This document shows positions 9,106 through 18,038 of a DNA stretch of 64,000 nt, piece after piece. Every line of letters begins with the position of its first letter. Positions within the stretch are counted from its first letter, which is position 1. A program made the position numbers and the translations under genes. The DNA is from Caenibius sp. WL (GTDB lineage: Bacteria; Pseudomonadota; Alphaproteobacteria; Sphingomonadales; Sphingomonadaceae). Where the stretch lies: contig NZ_CP081844.1 in assembly GCF_019803445.1 (NCBI RefSeq), positions 2,988,501-3,052,500 on the forward strand, in the 5' to 3' direction. The notes under the pieces are model-generated. The model was not told the origin of the DNA. It saw nothing but the letters and a program-made list of their open reading frames with translations, and did no database searches.

Positions 9106-10315
9106 ATCGAACTACTCCCACGCAATGATGTCAGCCTTGCGCCTGCGCTTTCTGGATTCCGAAACTCTCCCGCTCCCGGTTTATCGGGACTTCGTGGATA
9201 TGCTCTTCGGCATGCGGTTTCCGATTCTGGGCCTGGGCACCGTATTCGTCGGCATCTGCCTGCTCATCAGCCGCGCGCTGGATAGCAAGCTTCTGCTGCT
9301 GCTCGCGGTTCTGGGCATCTTCATAACGTTGCTGCGACTGGTAACGATCCGCGCCTATCATCGCGCCAGCCCTGTCCTGCGTATCAAAGACCTCCGCCGC
9401 TGGGAGAGCCGCTACGCTATCGGCAATTTCGCGTCGGCCGTGCTTCTAGCGCTGCTTAACGTGATTATCCTGCAGGAGCACAACCCGCTGCTGCATCTGA
9501 TCACGATCAGCCTTGTCTTCAGCTTCGGCGCCGGAATCGTCGCACGCACGTCCGTCAGGCCCTTGGTATGCCTGACCGGGCTGCTGACAGCCACTGTCCC
9601 GACGGTGATTGCGCTCCTGCTTCACGCCACAAAGGCAAAAGTATTCCTTCTGCATCAGGAGCTGTTTCTCATCGAAGCTTTCATCGTCGCGGCGATCACC
9701 GGGCTCAGCATTCAGACGATGATCCATCTCTACCGTTCGGCTGTACAGCACCACACCGCCCGATATGAAATGGCGAAGCTTGCACGAACCGACGCGCTGA
9801 CCGGCCTCTCGAACCGCCTGCTGCTCCGCGAACTCTTCCAGGAGCGCGCCGCAACGGCTGTTCGCGCGAGGAATATCATCGCGCTCCACTATCTCGATCT
9901 CGATGGCTTCAAGGCGATCAACGACCAATACGGACATCCCACAGGCGATGCGCTGCTTGAACAGGTTGCCCGGCGGCTTGAAGGCATGGTGCGGATCGAT
10001 GATGTCGTGGCGCGCCTCGGGGGTGACGAGTTTATCGTCCTGCAGACGGGCATCAGCGATGACAGCGAGGCCGAACTGCTTGCCCGCCGGATCATCCGCG
10101 AAATCAGCAAGCCTTACTGCGTCGAGGACATATCGATGACGATATCGGTCAGTGTGGGTATCGCAACAGCGCCCAAGCAGGGCGTCGAACTCGAACGGCT
10201 GCTCACATGCGCGGATGCCGCGCTCTACCGGGCCAAGAAAGGCGGCAAAGCACGCGCCATGTTCTGTGTCGAGTCCGATGCGGCCGATGCCAAATTGCCA
10301 GCCTCGGCAGCCTGA
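9086..10315 (+). CDS. Membrane-bound GGDEF diguanylate cyclase
   Basis: The protein (409 residues from this ATG, which follows AGAGGGGAA) has about six hydrophobic segments in its first 210 residues. A GGDEF domain follows: LARTDALTGLSNRLLL, then DLDGFKAINDQYGHPTGD, then an intact GGDEF site (ARLGGDEFI) near residue 312. An RxxD (RIDD) lies five residues before GGDEF, matching the c-di-GMP inhibitory site, so activity with product feedback is expected. A GTG at 9047 is the upstream alternative start. Confidence 0.9.
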   Translation: MVETMSRSNYSHAMMSALRLRFLDSETLPLPVYRDFVDMLFGMRFPILGLGTVFVGICLLISRALDSKLLLLLAVLGIFITLLRLVTIRAYHRASPVLRIKDLRRWESRYAIGNFASAVLLALLNVIILQEHNPLLHLITISLVFSFGAGIVARTSVRPLVCLTGLLTATVPTVIALLLHATKAKVFLLHQELFLIEAFIVAAITGLSIQTMIHLYRSAVQHHTARYEMAKLARTDALTGLSNRLLLRELFQERAATAVRARNIIALHYLDLDGFKAINDQYGHPTGDALLEQVARRLEGMVRIDDVVARLGGDEFIVLQTGISDDSEAELLARRIIREISKPYCVEDISMTISVSVGIATAPKQGVELERLLTCADAALYRAKKGGKARAMFCVESDAADAKLPASAA

Positions 10316-10550
10316 AACCAGGGCCGGTCATGAACGCCGCCATCCAGCTGTCAGCCGTTGCTTGATCGAGCCCAGCCGATGAACGGACGGGCCCACGGTA
10401 AAGGCAGGCCGGGAACATTGTCGGATCGCATTCATTCCTCTTGAGCCCGTGCAGGCTGGCGCGAAACCCCTCGTGGGTCGACCGGCGAAGCGTTGCGTTC
10501 GATCGCAATGCTCCCTTCCTGAAACCAATCGCATATTTCACGAGCATCGA

Positions 10551-11699
10551 ATGACTGTCACCAGAACACGACTCGATACCATGACCGGCCCTGAGAAGAT
10601 GCTGGCGGACCTGAACGAGCTATGGGTTTCGACTGTTTTCTGGCTGCAGAACAACTGGTTGCAAATCATTGTGGCGTCAGTCCTGGCCGCCGCAATCGTC
10701 GCGGCGCTTTATGCGCTGCGCCGCTTTGGCAAGAAATGGTGCCTTTCCGAACACAGCAGCGGAACCTGGTTGACGGTTATCGGGCAGACCATTTCCAGGA
10801 CGACCAACTTTTTCATTCTGATGGTCGCGATCAGGTTGGTGGACGGCTACGCGCAAACGCCGCGGGCGCTGGACAATGCAATCGTGTTTCTGTTCACTGT
10901 CGCCGCCGTCTTGCAAGGCGCCATCTGGGCCCGCGAACTTGTCCTTGGCGCGATCGAACACCGCACGATGGATAGCCATTACCGCGGCGAAACCATCATC
11001 AACGCGATGGGCCTTATCCGCCTTCTGGTCAGCGTTGTCGTGTTTGCGATTGCGGCAGTCGTCCTGCTCGACAATCTCGGTGTCAATGTCACCGGCCTCG
11101 TTGCCGGATTGGGGGTCGGCGGCATTGCTATCGGCCTGGCGGCACAAGGGATTTTCGCCGATCTCTTCGCCGCATTGGCGATCATTTTCGACCGCCCGTT
11201 CAGCAAGGGCGATGCGATCAGTTTCGACAACAGTTCCGGTACGATTGAAGCTATCGGCCTCAAATCCACGCGGATACGCGCATATACGGGCGAGCTGAGG
11301 ATTATCGCCAACAAGAATCTGCTGGATAAGGAAATCCTCAACGTCACCGGGCGCAAACACATCCGGCTGCCGTTCACCATCGGGGTCGCTTATGAGACTC
11401 CGCCGGAGATGCTCGCGAAAATCCCCGGCATTCTCAAAGAACTCGTCGAAGCAGAAGGCGGGGAAGCCGCACGGGCGGGTTTTGAGGCTTTCGGCGCAAG
11501 CTCGCTCGATTTCGCCCTTTTGGTCGATGTGCCCGGTAACGACTGGTCGGTGGCCCACCCCCTGCGCGATCGCCTTCTGATAGCGATCATGAAACGCTTT
11601 GCGCAGGAAGGTATCTCCATCCCCTATCCCACGCAAACCACGTTCACCGCCGCTCCAGACGGCCGCCTGATCATGCCCTATCCCGGCGATCCGCAGTGA
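10551..11699 (+). CDS. Mechanosensitive ion channel, MscS family
   Basis: About 382 residues. Several membrane helices are followed by the MscS pore helix and beta domain: VTGLVAGLGVGGIAIGLAAQGIFADLFAALAIIFDRPFSKGD, then the beta domain with GTIEAIGLKSTRIRA. The family pattern with Gly/Ala-packed TM3 is clear. The start is uncertain: ATG at 10551 is used, ATG at 10581 is possible, and the frame is open to 10449. It probably releases solutes on hypo-osmotic shock. Confidence 0.88.
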   Translation: MTVTRTRLDTMTGPEKMLADLNELWVSTVFWLQNNWLQIIVASVLAAAIVAALYALRRFGKKWCLSEHSSGTWLTVIGQTISRTTNFFILMVAIRLVDGYAQTPRALDNAIVFLFTVAAVLQGAIWARELVLGAIEHRTMDSHYRGETIINAMGLIRLLVSVVVFAIAAVVLLDNLGVNVTGLVAGLGVGGIAIGLAAQGIFADLFAALAIIFDRPFSKGDAISFDNSSGTIEAIGLKSTRIRAYTGELRIIANKNLLDKEILNVTGRKHIRLPFTIGVAYETPPEMLAKIPGILKELVEAEGGEAARAGFEAFGASSLDFALLVDVPGNDWSVAHPLRDRLLIAIMKRFAQEGISIPYPTQTTFTAAPDGRLIMPYPGDPQ

Positions 11700-11946
11700 A
11701 CCCGTAGAAAGCCGCCTGATAGATTGCCGTTCTGGATACAACGCCGAAAACTGTGCGATCTTCGCGGGGTGAACCGACCGTTCGGCGATGTCTTCCGGGA
11801 GTTCGATAGCCATCCAGGATAGAGGTCTGTTTGTCGGATTACTGCCGAACGCCCCAAAGTCGACACCGGACCCGGCTATATCCGCCAGTTCCAGATGTGC
11901 GCCGAGCAGACCGTCACCAGGACAGGTGACGATGAAACGCGTTTGC

Positions 11947-12567
11947 TCATCGCCAGCGGCGAGCAAGCGTCCGGTCGAGCCGGACGAGCAATTCGCTGGC
12001 CGCGATGAAGCCGGCGGCGAGGATCGCGGACGTGATGATAACCGCCGGCCATCCCCGCTCCGTCACATCGATGAACGGATAGGCGTAAAGTCCTTCAAGG
12101 TGTCCGCGGATCAACGCATAGACAAGATACGCGAGCGGATAGAGCGCCCATCGGAACGGATCGCTCCACCGCAATCGGCCTTTCGGCGTGAAGGCGAGCC
12201 AGTATAGGGCGGCAAGGATCGGATTGAACCGGTGAAGCAGGAAATCCGCCAGTACGGCCGTGCCCTCCAGCGTGCGGACGTCTTGCAAAAAGAGGGCGAA
12301 CACCACACCGACAAGAACGATGGCGCTGACAATGCCCCCGGTCAGCCGGGCGAGATCGGAGCGAATGCGCCCAAGCGCGAGGATACCGAACACAATCGCA
12401 AGCAAAGCGTTGGTTAGAATCGTAAAGTATCGCGCGAGGATGACGGCCGAAGTTCCAATCGAGAAACCGTTCGCCAGCAACGCCGTCAGTTCGAGCCCTA
12501 TCCCGGCGATTGCCGACAGACAGAGGACGGCAGCAAAGAGCCGGCCGGTGACAGGCAACGACATCAT
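11947..12567 (-). CDS. Pr6Pr family membrane protein
   Basis: A roughly 206-residue integral membrane protein with six hydrophobic helices. Segments such as RYFTILTNALLAIVFG, LHRFNPILAALYWLAFTPKGRL and YPLAYLVYALIRG match the Pr6Pr family of small integral membrane proteins. The function is unknown. I place the start at 12567, eight bases after GGTGAGGG; the frame is open to 12783, but the added part overlaps the neighbouring HNH gene and looks non-coding. Confidence 0.82.
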   Translation of the reverse strand: MMSLPVTGRLFAAVLCLSAIAGIGLELTALLANGFSIGTSAVILARYFTILTNALLAIVFGILALGRIRSDLARLTGGIVSAIVLVGVVFALFLQDVRTLEGTAVLADFLLHRFNPILAALYWLAFTPKGRLRWSDPFRWALYPLAYLVYALIRGHLEGLYAYPFIDVTERGWPAVIITSAILAAGFIAASELLVRLDRTLARRWR

Positions 12568-12679
12568 CCTGGCGCCCTCACCCCCGTTCATGTTCCTGGC
12601 CTGCTCCGAATGGACCGGGGGGCCGGCCGCCTCGCGCCGGCCTGCCGGTGTCGAAGAACGGAGGCAAGAAACAGGCCGA

Positions 12680-13018
12680 TCATCGGCGCTTCTTGGCCGT
12701 GGTTGCAGTGAAATCGGGGTCCTTGTTGGCCACCCAGTCGACAAATTTGCGCACGGCGGGGTTGGCCAGAAGACCTTCCACATCCATCCCGTGGCGCTGC
12801 AGTTCGGAATTGGTGAAATTGGCGATCAGCGTTTGCTGGCAAATAGGGTGCATAGGCACGACATCGCGCCCACCTCGGCTTTTGGGAACGGGGTGGTGCC
12901 AAACGACGGTCTTGCCAGTCGGTCGGCCACAGAGCCAGCAGAGGACTTCCGTCGCTGGAGCTTCCTCCTCGCCCTCCACATCAAGATAGGAATCGCGTTT
13001 CGAATGTTTGCGGGCCAT
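12680..13018 (-). CDS. HNH-type zinc-binding protein
   Basis: This 112-residue protein has CWLCGRPTG, then VWHHPVPKSRGG, then MHPICQQ, a Cys2/His/Cys arrangement like HNH nuclease-related zinc fingers. It has no membrane segment. The C terminus is basic (TATTAKKRR). Such short HNH-like proteins are common in sphingomonads and their activity is unproven; an Asn at the third HNH position is plausible (TLIANFTN). It starts ATG at 13018 and is followed at 112 bases by the Pr6Pr-like gene. Confidence 0.75.
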   Translation of the reverse strand: MARKHSKRDSYLDVEGEEEAPATEVLCWLCGRPTGKTVVWHHPVPKSRGGRDVVPMHPICQQTLIANFTNSELQRHGMDVEGLLANPAVRKFVDWVANKDPDFTATTAKKRR

Positions 13019-13169
13019 GAGTCTGCCTGATTGCCTGAATGTGCGCGGTCAACATGACAGCGGGTGCGACCGGCATTACCACACGACCACTCCAGGCTGA
13101 AAGTGCGCCATCGGGCTGAGTCCTGACTGTGCGCTTTCGGCCAAAAGCCGCGAATTTCCCGCTCTGGTT

Positions 13170-13946
13170 CTACGATCCGTTCTGAATGCGATAGTGGCTC
13201 GGCGGCACGCCCAGAACACGTTTGAACATCGTGGAAAAATTGCCCGGCCCGTCATAGCCCAGATCCAACGCAACGGCCGTGACGGAGTCACCTGCCGCCA
13301 GCTTCGGGAGTGCCACCGAAAGGCAGGCCTGCTGGCGCCACTCGGCGAAGCTCATGCCGGTTTCGCGCCGAAAGATGCGCGTGAAATTGCGTCTGTTCAT
13401 GGCGAGGGCATCGGCCCATTCGTCGATCGTCGCAGTCGCATTCGGCCGGGCGAGAAATGCGTGGCATTTACGGGCCAGTACCGGATGAGCAGGAAATGGC
13501 ACCGCCAGCGGGATCAGCGGGGCGCAGTCGACTTCCGCCAGCAACAACCGCATCACCAAGCCATCGCGACCGTCCTCTTCATATTCGATCGGCACGTCGG
13601 CGGCCGCTACCAGCAGTTGCCGAAGCAAGGGCGAAACGCCGACCACCTGGCAGGACTTGCCCCGGTTTGGACAAGCGTCCGCTTCAATCAGAACGCTGCG
13701 CGTTTGCACCGCGCCCACCATACGCACGGAATGCGGCATGCCGCCGGGTATCCACACCGCCCGTTCAGATGGGGCGACCCACGCGCCTTCGGGCGTGCTG
13801 ACAGCCATGACTCCACTCTTCGCATAGAGGAACTGGCTGCGGCGATGCCAATGCTCCGCCAGTTCGAACGACGCCGGATAGGTATCGCCGATGGCGAGGA
13901 CCGGGCGTTGCACATCTTCATTCTGATTCGCGAACAGAGTCGCCAT
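13170..13946 (-). CDS. AraC family transcriptional regulator
   Basis: This 258-residue protein has an N-terminal cupin sensor (HWHRRSQFLYAKSGVMAV, then VWIPGGMPHSVRMVG). The C-terminal double helix-turn-helix contains TIDEWADALAMNRRNFTRIFRRETGMSFAEWRQQ and DLGYDGPGNFSTMFKRVLGVPPSHYR. It is divergent from the fosmidomycin-resistance-type transporter at 14076, its most likely target. Confidence 0.92.
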   Translation of the reverse strand: MATLFANQNEDVQRPVLAIGDTYPASFELAEHWHRRSQFLYAKSGVMAVSTPEGAWVAPSERAVWIPGGMPHSVRMVGAVQTRSVLIEADACPNRGKSCQVVGVSPLLRQLLVAAADVPIEYEEDGRDGLVMRLLLAEVDCAPLIPLAVPFPAHPVLARKCHAFLARPNATATIDEWADALAMNRRNFTRIFRRETGMSFAEWRQQACLSVALPKLAAGDSVTAVALDLGYDGPGNFSTMFKRVLGVPPSHYRIQNGS

Positions 13947-14075
13947 ATTGTCCCACTCTCAGAAGCGAATGGCTCATATAGCAAAGCGGGCACCCGATGT
14001 CGCCGTTAGAAACCCCGCCGGAATACAGGCCAGCATCTATCTCAGTGATGCTGCCGAGTTAAGTGAGCCTCGATT

Positions 14076-15314
14076 GTGAACAGCTACAGCAACCATCTGA
14101 AAATCACCGAGTTGGCGCCGCCAGCCTCGGACATGTCCAACCAGGCGCCCAAGTTCGTCACCGGGATTGTCGGCGCGGTGGCCGCGGCTCATCTGCTCAA
14201 CGATCTCATTCAGGCGACGCTGCCAGCGATCTATCCGTTGCTGAAAGACAAATATCACCTGACCTTCGCGCAAATCGGAATGATGGCAATGGTCTATCAG
14301 ATCACCGCCTCGCTCCTTCAGCCATTGGTGGGAATCTATACCGACAAACGCCCGATGCCCTATCTCCTGCCTTTGGGCATGGTCACCACTCTTGTGGGGG
14401 TAGCCGGTGTTGCCCTGGCCGGCAGCTATATGACGCTGATCCTGGCATCGGCGGTGATTGGCATAGGCTCCGCCTCCTTCCATCCCGAAGCTTCGCGCGT
14501 CGCACGGATGGCATCGGGCGGCCGCTTCGGGACCGCGCAATCCTGTTTTCAGGTGGGTGGCAACAGCGGCTCCGCGATTGGCCCGCTGGTCGCCTCGGCC
14601 ATCATTCTGCCCTTCGGCCAGACGGCATTCGGTTGGTTGGCCATCGCCGCAATCGCCGCGATCTGGACCTTGTTCTTCGTCACGCGCTGGCGGCTGCATC
14701 ATCCCCAAGCGCAAATGAGCAAGGGCACCGCTTCACACCCGGCGCAGCATAGCCGCGCCACCATCGTTCGCGCTTTGGCGGTGGTCGCCGTTCTGATGTT
14801 CGCGAAGTTCATCTACATCGGAGCCATCACCAACTATTTCACCTTCTACCTGATTGACCGCTTCGGTCTGACGGCGCGAGAATCGCAGTTCTATCTCTTC
14901 TGCTTTCTCGGATCGGTGGCAGCCGGTACTTTCTTCGGCGGCCCGGTTGGCGATCGGATCGGCCGCAAGGCGGTCATCTGGGTGTCGTTTCTGGGTGTAG
15001 CCCCCTTCGCTTTGCTGATGCCGCATGCGAGCCTGTTCTGGACCGCGATCCTCGCGATCATAATCGGGCTGGTTCTGTCCTCCGCATTCGCCGCTCTGGT
15101 CGTCTATGCGCAGGAACTCGTGCCCGGCCGGGTCGGGTTGGTGTCCGGTATGATGTTCGGCCTGATGTTCGGCATCAGCGGCATCGGGGCCGCCGGAATG
15201 GGCGAGCTAGCTGACAGCTATGGCATTGCCTGGGTCTTCGGAGTCGTTGCCTATCTGCCCTTACTCGGCTTTGCGACGGGATTGCTGCCAAGCACGAAAG
15301 AACAGCGCCCATAG
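14076..15314 (+). CDS. fsr: MFS transporter, fosmidomycin resistance protein (Fsr) type
   Basis: A 412-residue protein with 12 predicted membrane helices. HLLNDLIQATLPAIYPLLKDKY near the N terminus and the FHPEASRVARMASGGRFGTAQS loop are characteristic of the Fsr drug exporters. The start is GTG at 14076 by frame length; ATG at 14133 is an alternative. It is divergent from the AraC regulator at 13946. The inner-membrane efflux role is inferred from the family. Confidence 0.88.
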   Translation: MNSYSNHLKITELAPPASDMSNQAPKFVTGIVGAVAAAHLLNDLIQATLPAIYPLLKDKYHLTFAQIGMMAMVYQITASLLQPLVGIYTDKRPMPYLLPLGMVTTLVGVAGVALAGSYMTLILASAVIGIGSASFHPEASRVARMASGGRFGTAQSCFQVGGNSGSAIGPLVASAIILPFGQTAFGWLAIAAIAAIWTLFFVTRWRLHHPQAQMSKGTASHPAQHSRATIVRALAVVAVLMFAKFIYIGAITNYFTFYLIDRFGLTARESQFYLFCFLGSVAAGTFFGGPVGDRIGRKAVIWVSFLGVAPFALLMPHASLFWTAILAIIIGLVLSSAFAALVVYAQELVPGRVGLVSGMMFGLMFGISGIGAAGMGELADSYGIAWVFGVVAYLPLLGFATGLLPSTKEQRP

Positions 15315-15464
15315 CATGTCAGGTAATCGTGGCCGCGTTCACGCAAGGCGGCACCAACTGGCTTTATGAATGCGCACATTCATGCGGTAGCGGATCGATG
15401 GGCTTGAGACTGGCGATGCGATTGCGGATCACACCAAGGCTTGATCGAGACCGCCCACCCCGCC

Positions 15465-15929
15465 TCACAATCCCCCGGGTGCGCCCCGGAGCAGGCGCGA
15501 TTTGAGGTGTTCGGACTTTCCGTTGCCGCTTTCGATAGTGAGATCGTCGTCGGCAATGCGCAGCAGGGCGCAATCCTTGCCTTGATCGGTTTCGGGAGGT
15601 CCCGAGAGACACAGCCTTTCACGCTCGTCGACGGACCATTGGAGGCGAACGCGCTTGGCGTTCTGCCGGATTTCACGCAATTCGGCGGTCCCGTCCGCTG
15701 TCAGGTAGAGATAGCCGAATGCCTCGCCCGTCTGCCCCGGTTCGCGCACCACGAGCGTGTTGCCGGTCAGCAAAGCGATCAGAGCACGCCCGGACGCGTC
15801 TTCAATCCTGATCGCCTCCGCCGCCGATGCGGTGGCCGGGGCGGCAAGAGCCGCGCAGGCAAGACCAAAGACGGTTATCGGACGCAACGGGCGGAGCGCG
15901 CGCGCCTTTATCGGGCAGCCCTTGCTCAC
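15465..15929 (-). CDS. Exported hypothetical protein
   Basis: This 154-residue protein has a signal peptide: basic start, hydrophobic TVFGLACAALAAPATA, cleavage near ASA-AEA. The mature part resembles no family I recognise. It alternates short beta-like segments and has two Cys (LCLSG, DCALL) that may form a disulfide. Its ATG overlaps the stop of the upstream lipoprotein gene by four bases, so the two are translationally coupled and may act together at the cell envelope. Confidence 0.72.
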   Translation of the reverse strand: MSKGCPIKARALRPLRPITVFGLACAALAAPATASAAEAIRIEDASGRALIALLTGNTLVVREPGQTGEAFGYLYLTADGTAELREIRQNAKRVRLQWSVDERERLCLSGPPETDQGKDCALLRIADDDLTIESGNGKSEHLKSRLLRGAPGGL

Positions 15930-16288
15930 GAGGCGCTGGCTTCGAGCGTGAAATGGGTGACGATGCCGTTGCCCGACAGAGTGAAGCTGCCGTCATCGCC
16001 GCGCGCTTTCTCCTCAAGGCACAGGTCGTTGCCGGTGTTGTCCGGTTTCAGGCAAAGCTGCCCGCTGCGGCGAAACCATTTCCCCTGCCCCGCCGGCTTG
16101 GGCTGATTGTCCACCATATCGGAGTAAGTGCCATCCTTGCCGAAGACCATGCGGTGCCGGGAACCGTCAGGCGCTTCGAAAGCGTAGATTCCGGGCTTCA
16201 TCGGCCCTTCGCCCTGGGCATCCCCGCATCCGGCCAGCAGCACCGCAAGAAGCACAGCGGAAGCCGATGAGAACTGGCGCACATTCAT
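15926..16288 (-). CDS. Small lipoprotein, hypothetical
   Basis: This 120-residue protein starts with a lipoprotein signal ending in LLAGC (lipobox, Cys about residue 21). The mature domain (GIYAFEAPDGSRHRMVFGKDGTYSDM) then has CLKPDNTGNDLCLEE with two further Cys. Its fold resembles that of the downstream coupled gene product, suggesting an ancient duplication. The role is unknown. Confidence 0.72.
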   Translation of the reverse strand: MNVRQFSSASAVLLAVLLAGCGDAQGEGPMKPGIYAFEAPDGSRHRMVFGKDGTYSDMVDNQPKPAGQGKWFRRSGQLCLKPDNTGNDLCLEEKARGDDGSFTLSGNGIVTHFTLEASAS

Positions 16289-16319
16289 CTCCTGTCAACG
16301 GCCTTGTCCCGGCGAAGCA

Positions 16320-16353
16320 ATGGCCGCAACCGGACTGTCCGGTCTGCGGCCAT
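16320..16353 (-). terminator. Strong hairpin after the DUF3060 gene
   Basis: ATGGCCGCA (16320 to 16328) pairs with TGCGGCCAT (16345 to 16353), with an inner ACCGGA/TCCGGT stem. There is no U-tract, so it may be a factor-dependent terminator or a processing stem between two minus-strand genes. Confidence 0.45.
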
Positions 16354-16370
16354 GTTCATGGGCGTGTGCG

Positions 16371-16748
16371 TCAGCGGACGCGCTGGACGCGGTTGGCGGC
16401 ACCCTGGATCGACAGGCGTGGGCGGCTGTTGTTGCCCGGCATCGACCAGCTTACCTGATTGCTGGCGCCCTCGATCCTGACCGGCGCGCCGGGGGCGAGA
16501 TCGATCCGAATGATATTGGCCGCGCCTTCGATCGTCAGGCTGGAACAGGCGCCGGTGATGGTCAATTCATTGCTGGCCCCCTGGATATGCGCGCTTCCCC
16601 CATTGCAATCGAGATAGTGGTTTTCCTGCCCCGCCCCTTCGATATGCACGCCATCGCCGCCATGGGATGGCTTGGCCTGAACGGCGGCGGGCAGCGCCAC
16701 GGCCGCCAGTGCGAGGAAGAAAGTGTGCGCAGATCGTTTCATAGACAT
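16371..16748 (-). CDS. Exported DUF3060-type protein
   Basis: A 125-residue product from the ATG at 16748, which follows AGGAAA. The signal peptide (HTFFLALAAVALPAAVQAK) is followed by repeated short beta segments: VHIEGAGQENHYL, AHIQGASNEL, LTIEGAANII, VRIEGASNQVSW, LSIQGAANRVQ. This repeated [IV]EGA-N pattern is typical of DUF3060 and suggests a small beta-helix in the periplasm. The function is unknown. Confidence 0.78.
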   Translation of the reverse strand: MSMKRSAHTFFLALAAVALPAAVQAKPSHGGDGVHIEGAGQENHYLDCNGGSAHIQGASNELTITGACSSLTIEGAANIIRIDLAPGAPVRIEGASNQVSWSMPGNNSRPRLSIQGAANRVQRVR

Positions 16749-16912
16749 TCCATTTCCTGAACAATGCCGTTTGCGGGAAACACCCGACATTTCAGGACAA
16801 TGCAACGACCGAGGAACGGAAAACGACATATGCGGCGACCGGGTTTCCACGCGCGGCCAGCCGTGCCGGAGCAGCGCCGCAAGGCCCACCGATAACCCGG
16901 GCGGGGACAGAA

Positions 16913-17539
16913 TCACCGTTCGCCGGCGGCAGCCGCTTCCCGCAAAGGGCGCCAGTCCAGCCCCAGAAGGAAGGCGGTGATCGCCTTGTGCGCTTCCGCC
17001 TCGCGGTTGGCGGGGTATTCCGTTTCGGCGCGCACGCCCCAGTTGCCGAATTGCGCCGTAATCAGTCCTTCGACTTCGCGCCCGTTGGTGAAGCGCCCGT
17101 AGAAATTGTCGAAATCCAGCTCGTCCAAGGGGGCTTCCGTCAGCGGCCGGGGGCGAGCAAGGCGGTTCAACACGATGGCGCGGCGGCTGAGGTAGTGTTC
17201 GCGCGCCGCCATGCCCGGCAATTCGACCATGCCGATCTGCACCAAAGCGGACGCCCGGTTGCTGAGCGGCACGCGATAGCGCACGCCGACATAATCCCCC
17301 GCATCGCTGAACACGCGCTCGGACACGCGCCTGACATTGCCGACCTCGGCCGGGAACGTCATCCCCGATGCCCGGTGGACCAGCAGATCGCCGCGACGTT
17401 CGAATGCACCGGCCAACGCGCTGGCGGGGCCCCGGTCTGCAGGCCGCACGGTGTCCGCCCGAAGCGGAGCGACAGGGGCCAGCACGCCCGCCGCCAAACA
17501 CGAGGCGGCGAGCGTGCGGAACGCAGGCAGATGGCGCAT
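16913..17539 (-). CDS. Exported hypothetical protein
   Basis: A 208-residue product with an N-terminal signal (LPAFRTLAASCLAAGVLAPVAPLRAD). The mature part, with LDFDNFYGRFTNGREVEGLI, has no Cys and no recognised domain. The start is taken at 17539 because the signal peptide begins there; an in-frame ATG lies at 17575. It lies in a cluster of small envelope proteins, all on the minus strand. Confidence 0.68.
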   Translation of the reverse strand: MRHLPAFRTLAASCLAAGVLAPVAPLRADTVRPADRGPASALAGAFERRGDLLVHRASGMTFPAEVGNVRRVSERVFSDAGDYVGVRYRVPLSNRASALVQIGMVELPGMAAREHYLSRRAIVLNRLARPRPLTEAPLDELDFDNFYGRFTNGREVEGLITAQFGNWGVRAETEYPANREAEAHKAITAFLLGLDWRPLREAAAAGER

Positions 17540-17609
17540 GGCGACAGTCCCCGAAAACAAAGTGCTTCGGGCCATATCGTGTCCGGCCGGCGCAGGCCAG
17601 CCTTGCGGT

Positions 17610-17954
17610 TTACTGCGGCAGTTTGGCCAGTTCGGCGTCGATCTGGTTCAGCCGTTCGTCGGTCAGATCATCGGGCGCGAACGCCTGGATCGCGCGCAGA
17701 GTCATCCCCCGAGCCATTTCGATCTGACCTTGGCTGGTGAAGCCGGGCACCGCTTTCTCGACAATCGCCTTGGCCGCCGGATCGTCCAGCAGATCGCCGA
17801 TGGTGGTATCGGCAGTGGTGTATTTCGCGGCGCGAACGGCCGCCGCAGCGGGGGCATCGGCCGCCGCAGCGGGGGCATCGGCCGCCGAGGCAAGCGCGGG
17901 GGCGACGGTGAGCGCCAGCAATGCCACGGCAGAGCCAGCCAGAATATGACGCAT
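17610..17954 (-). CDS. Exported Ala-rich hypothetical protein
   Basis: A 114-residue product from the ATG at 17954, behind GAAGAGGA. A clear signal peptide (HILAGSAVALLALTVAPALASA) is followed by an Ala/Pro linker encoded by a tandem repeat, then a helical domain (TTIGDLLDDPAAKAIVEKAVPGF). The helical part resembles small periplasmic helical domains seen next to sphingomonad beta-lactamase or peptidase genes, but I cannot name the family. A palindrome lies upstream at 18007. Confidence 0.7.
   Translation of the reverse strand: MRHILAGSAVALLALTVAPALASAADAPAAAADAPAAAAVRAAKYTTADTTIGDLLDDPAAKAIVEKAVPGFTSQGQIEMARGMTLRAIQAFAPDDLTDERLNQIDAELAKLPQ
17838..17879. repeat. Two perfect 21-bp tandem copies inside the Ala-rich gene
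   Basis: GGCCGCCGCAGCGGGGGCATC occurs at 17838 to 17858 and again at 17859 to 17879, with a partial third copy following. It encodes the Ala/Pro/Asp linker of the exported protein and could vary in copy number. Confidence 0.85.
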
Positions 17955-18006
17955 GGACAATCCTCTTCCCTATTTTTCGCTGCCATGGGTGGGCAACGCG
18001 GCTTTA

Positions 18007-18024
18007 TCGAACAGTACCGTTCGA
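18007..18024. promoter_or_regulatory. Palindromic operator candidate TCGAAC-N6-GTTCGA
   Basis: A perfect inverted repeat with six-base arms and spacer AGTACC lies upstream of the exported-protein gene (start 17954) and just after the TetR gene (stop 18039). The shape fits a TetR-type operator. Binding by the adjacent TetR protein is inferred only. Confidence 0.5.
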
Positions 18025-18038
18025 ATAGCAAGCGCTGG

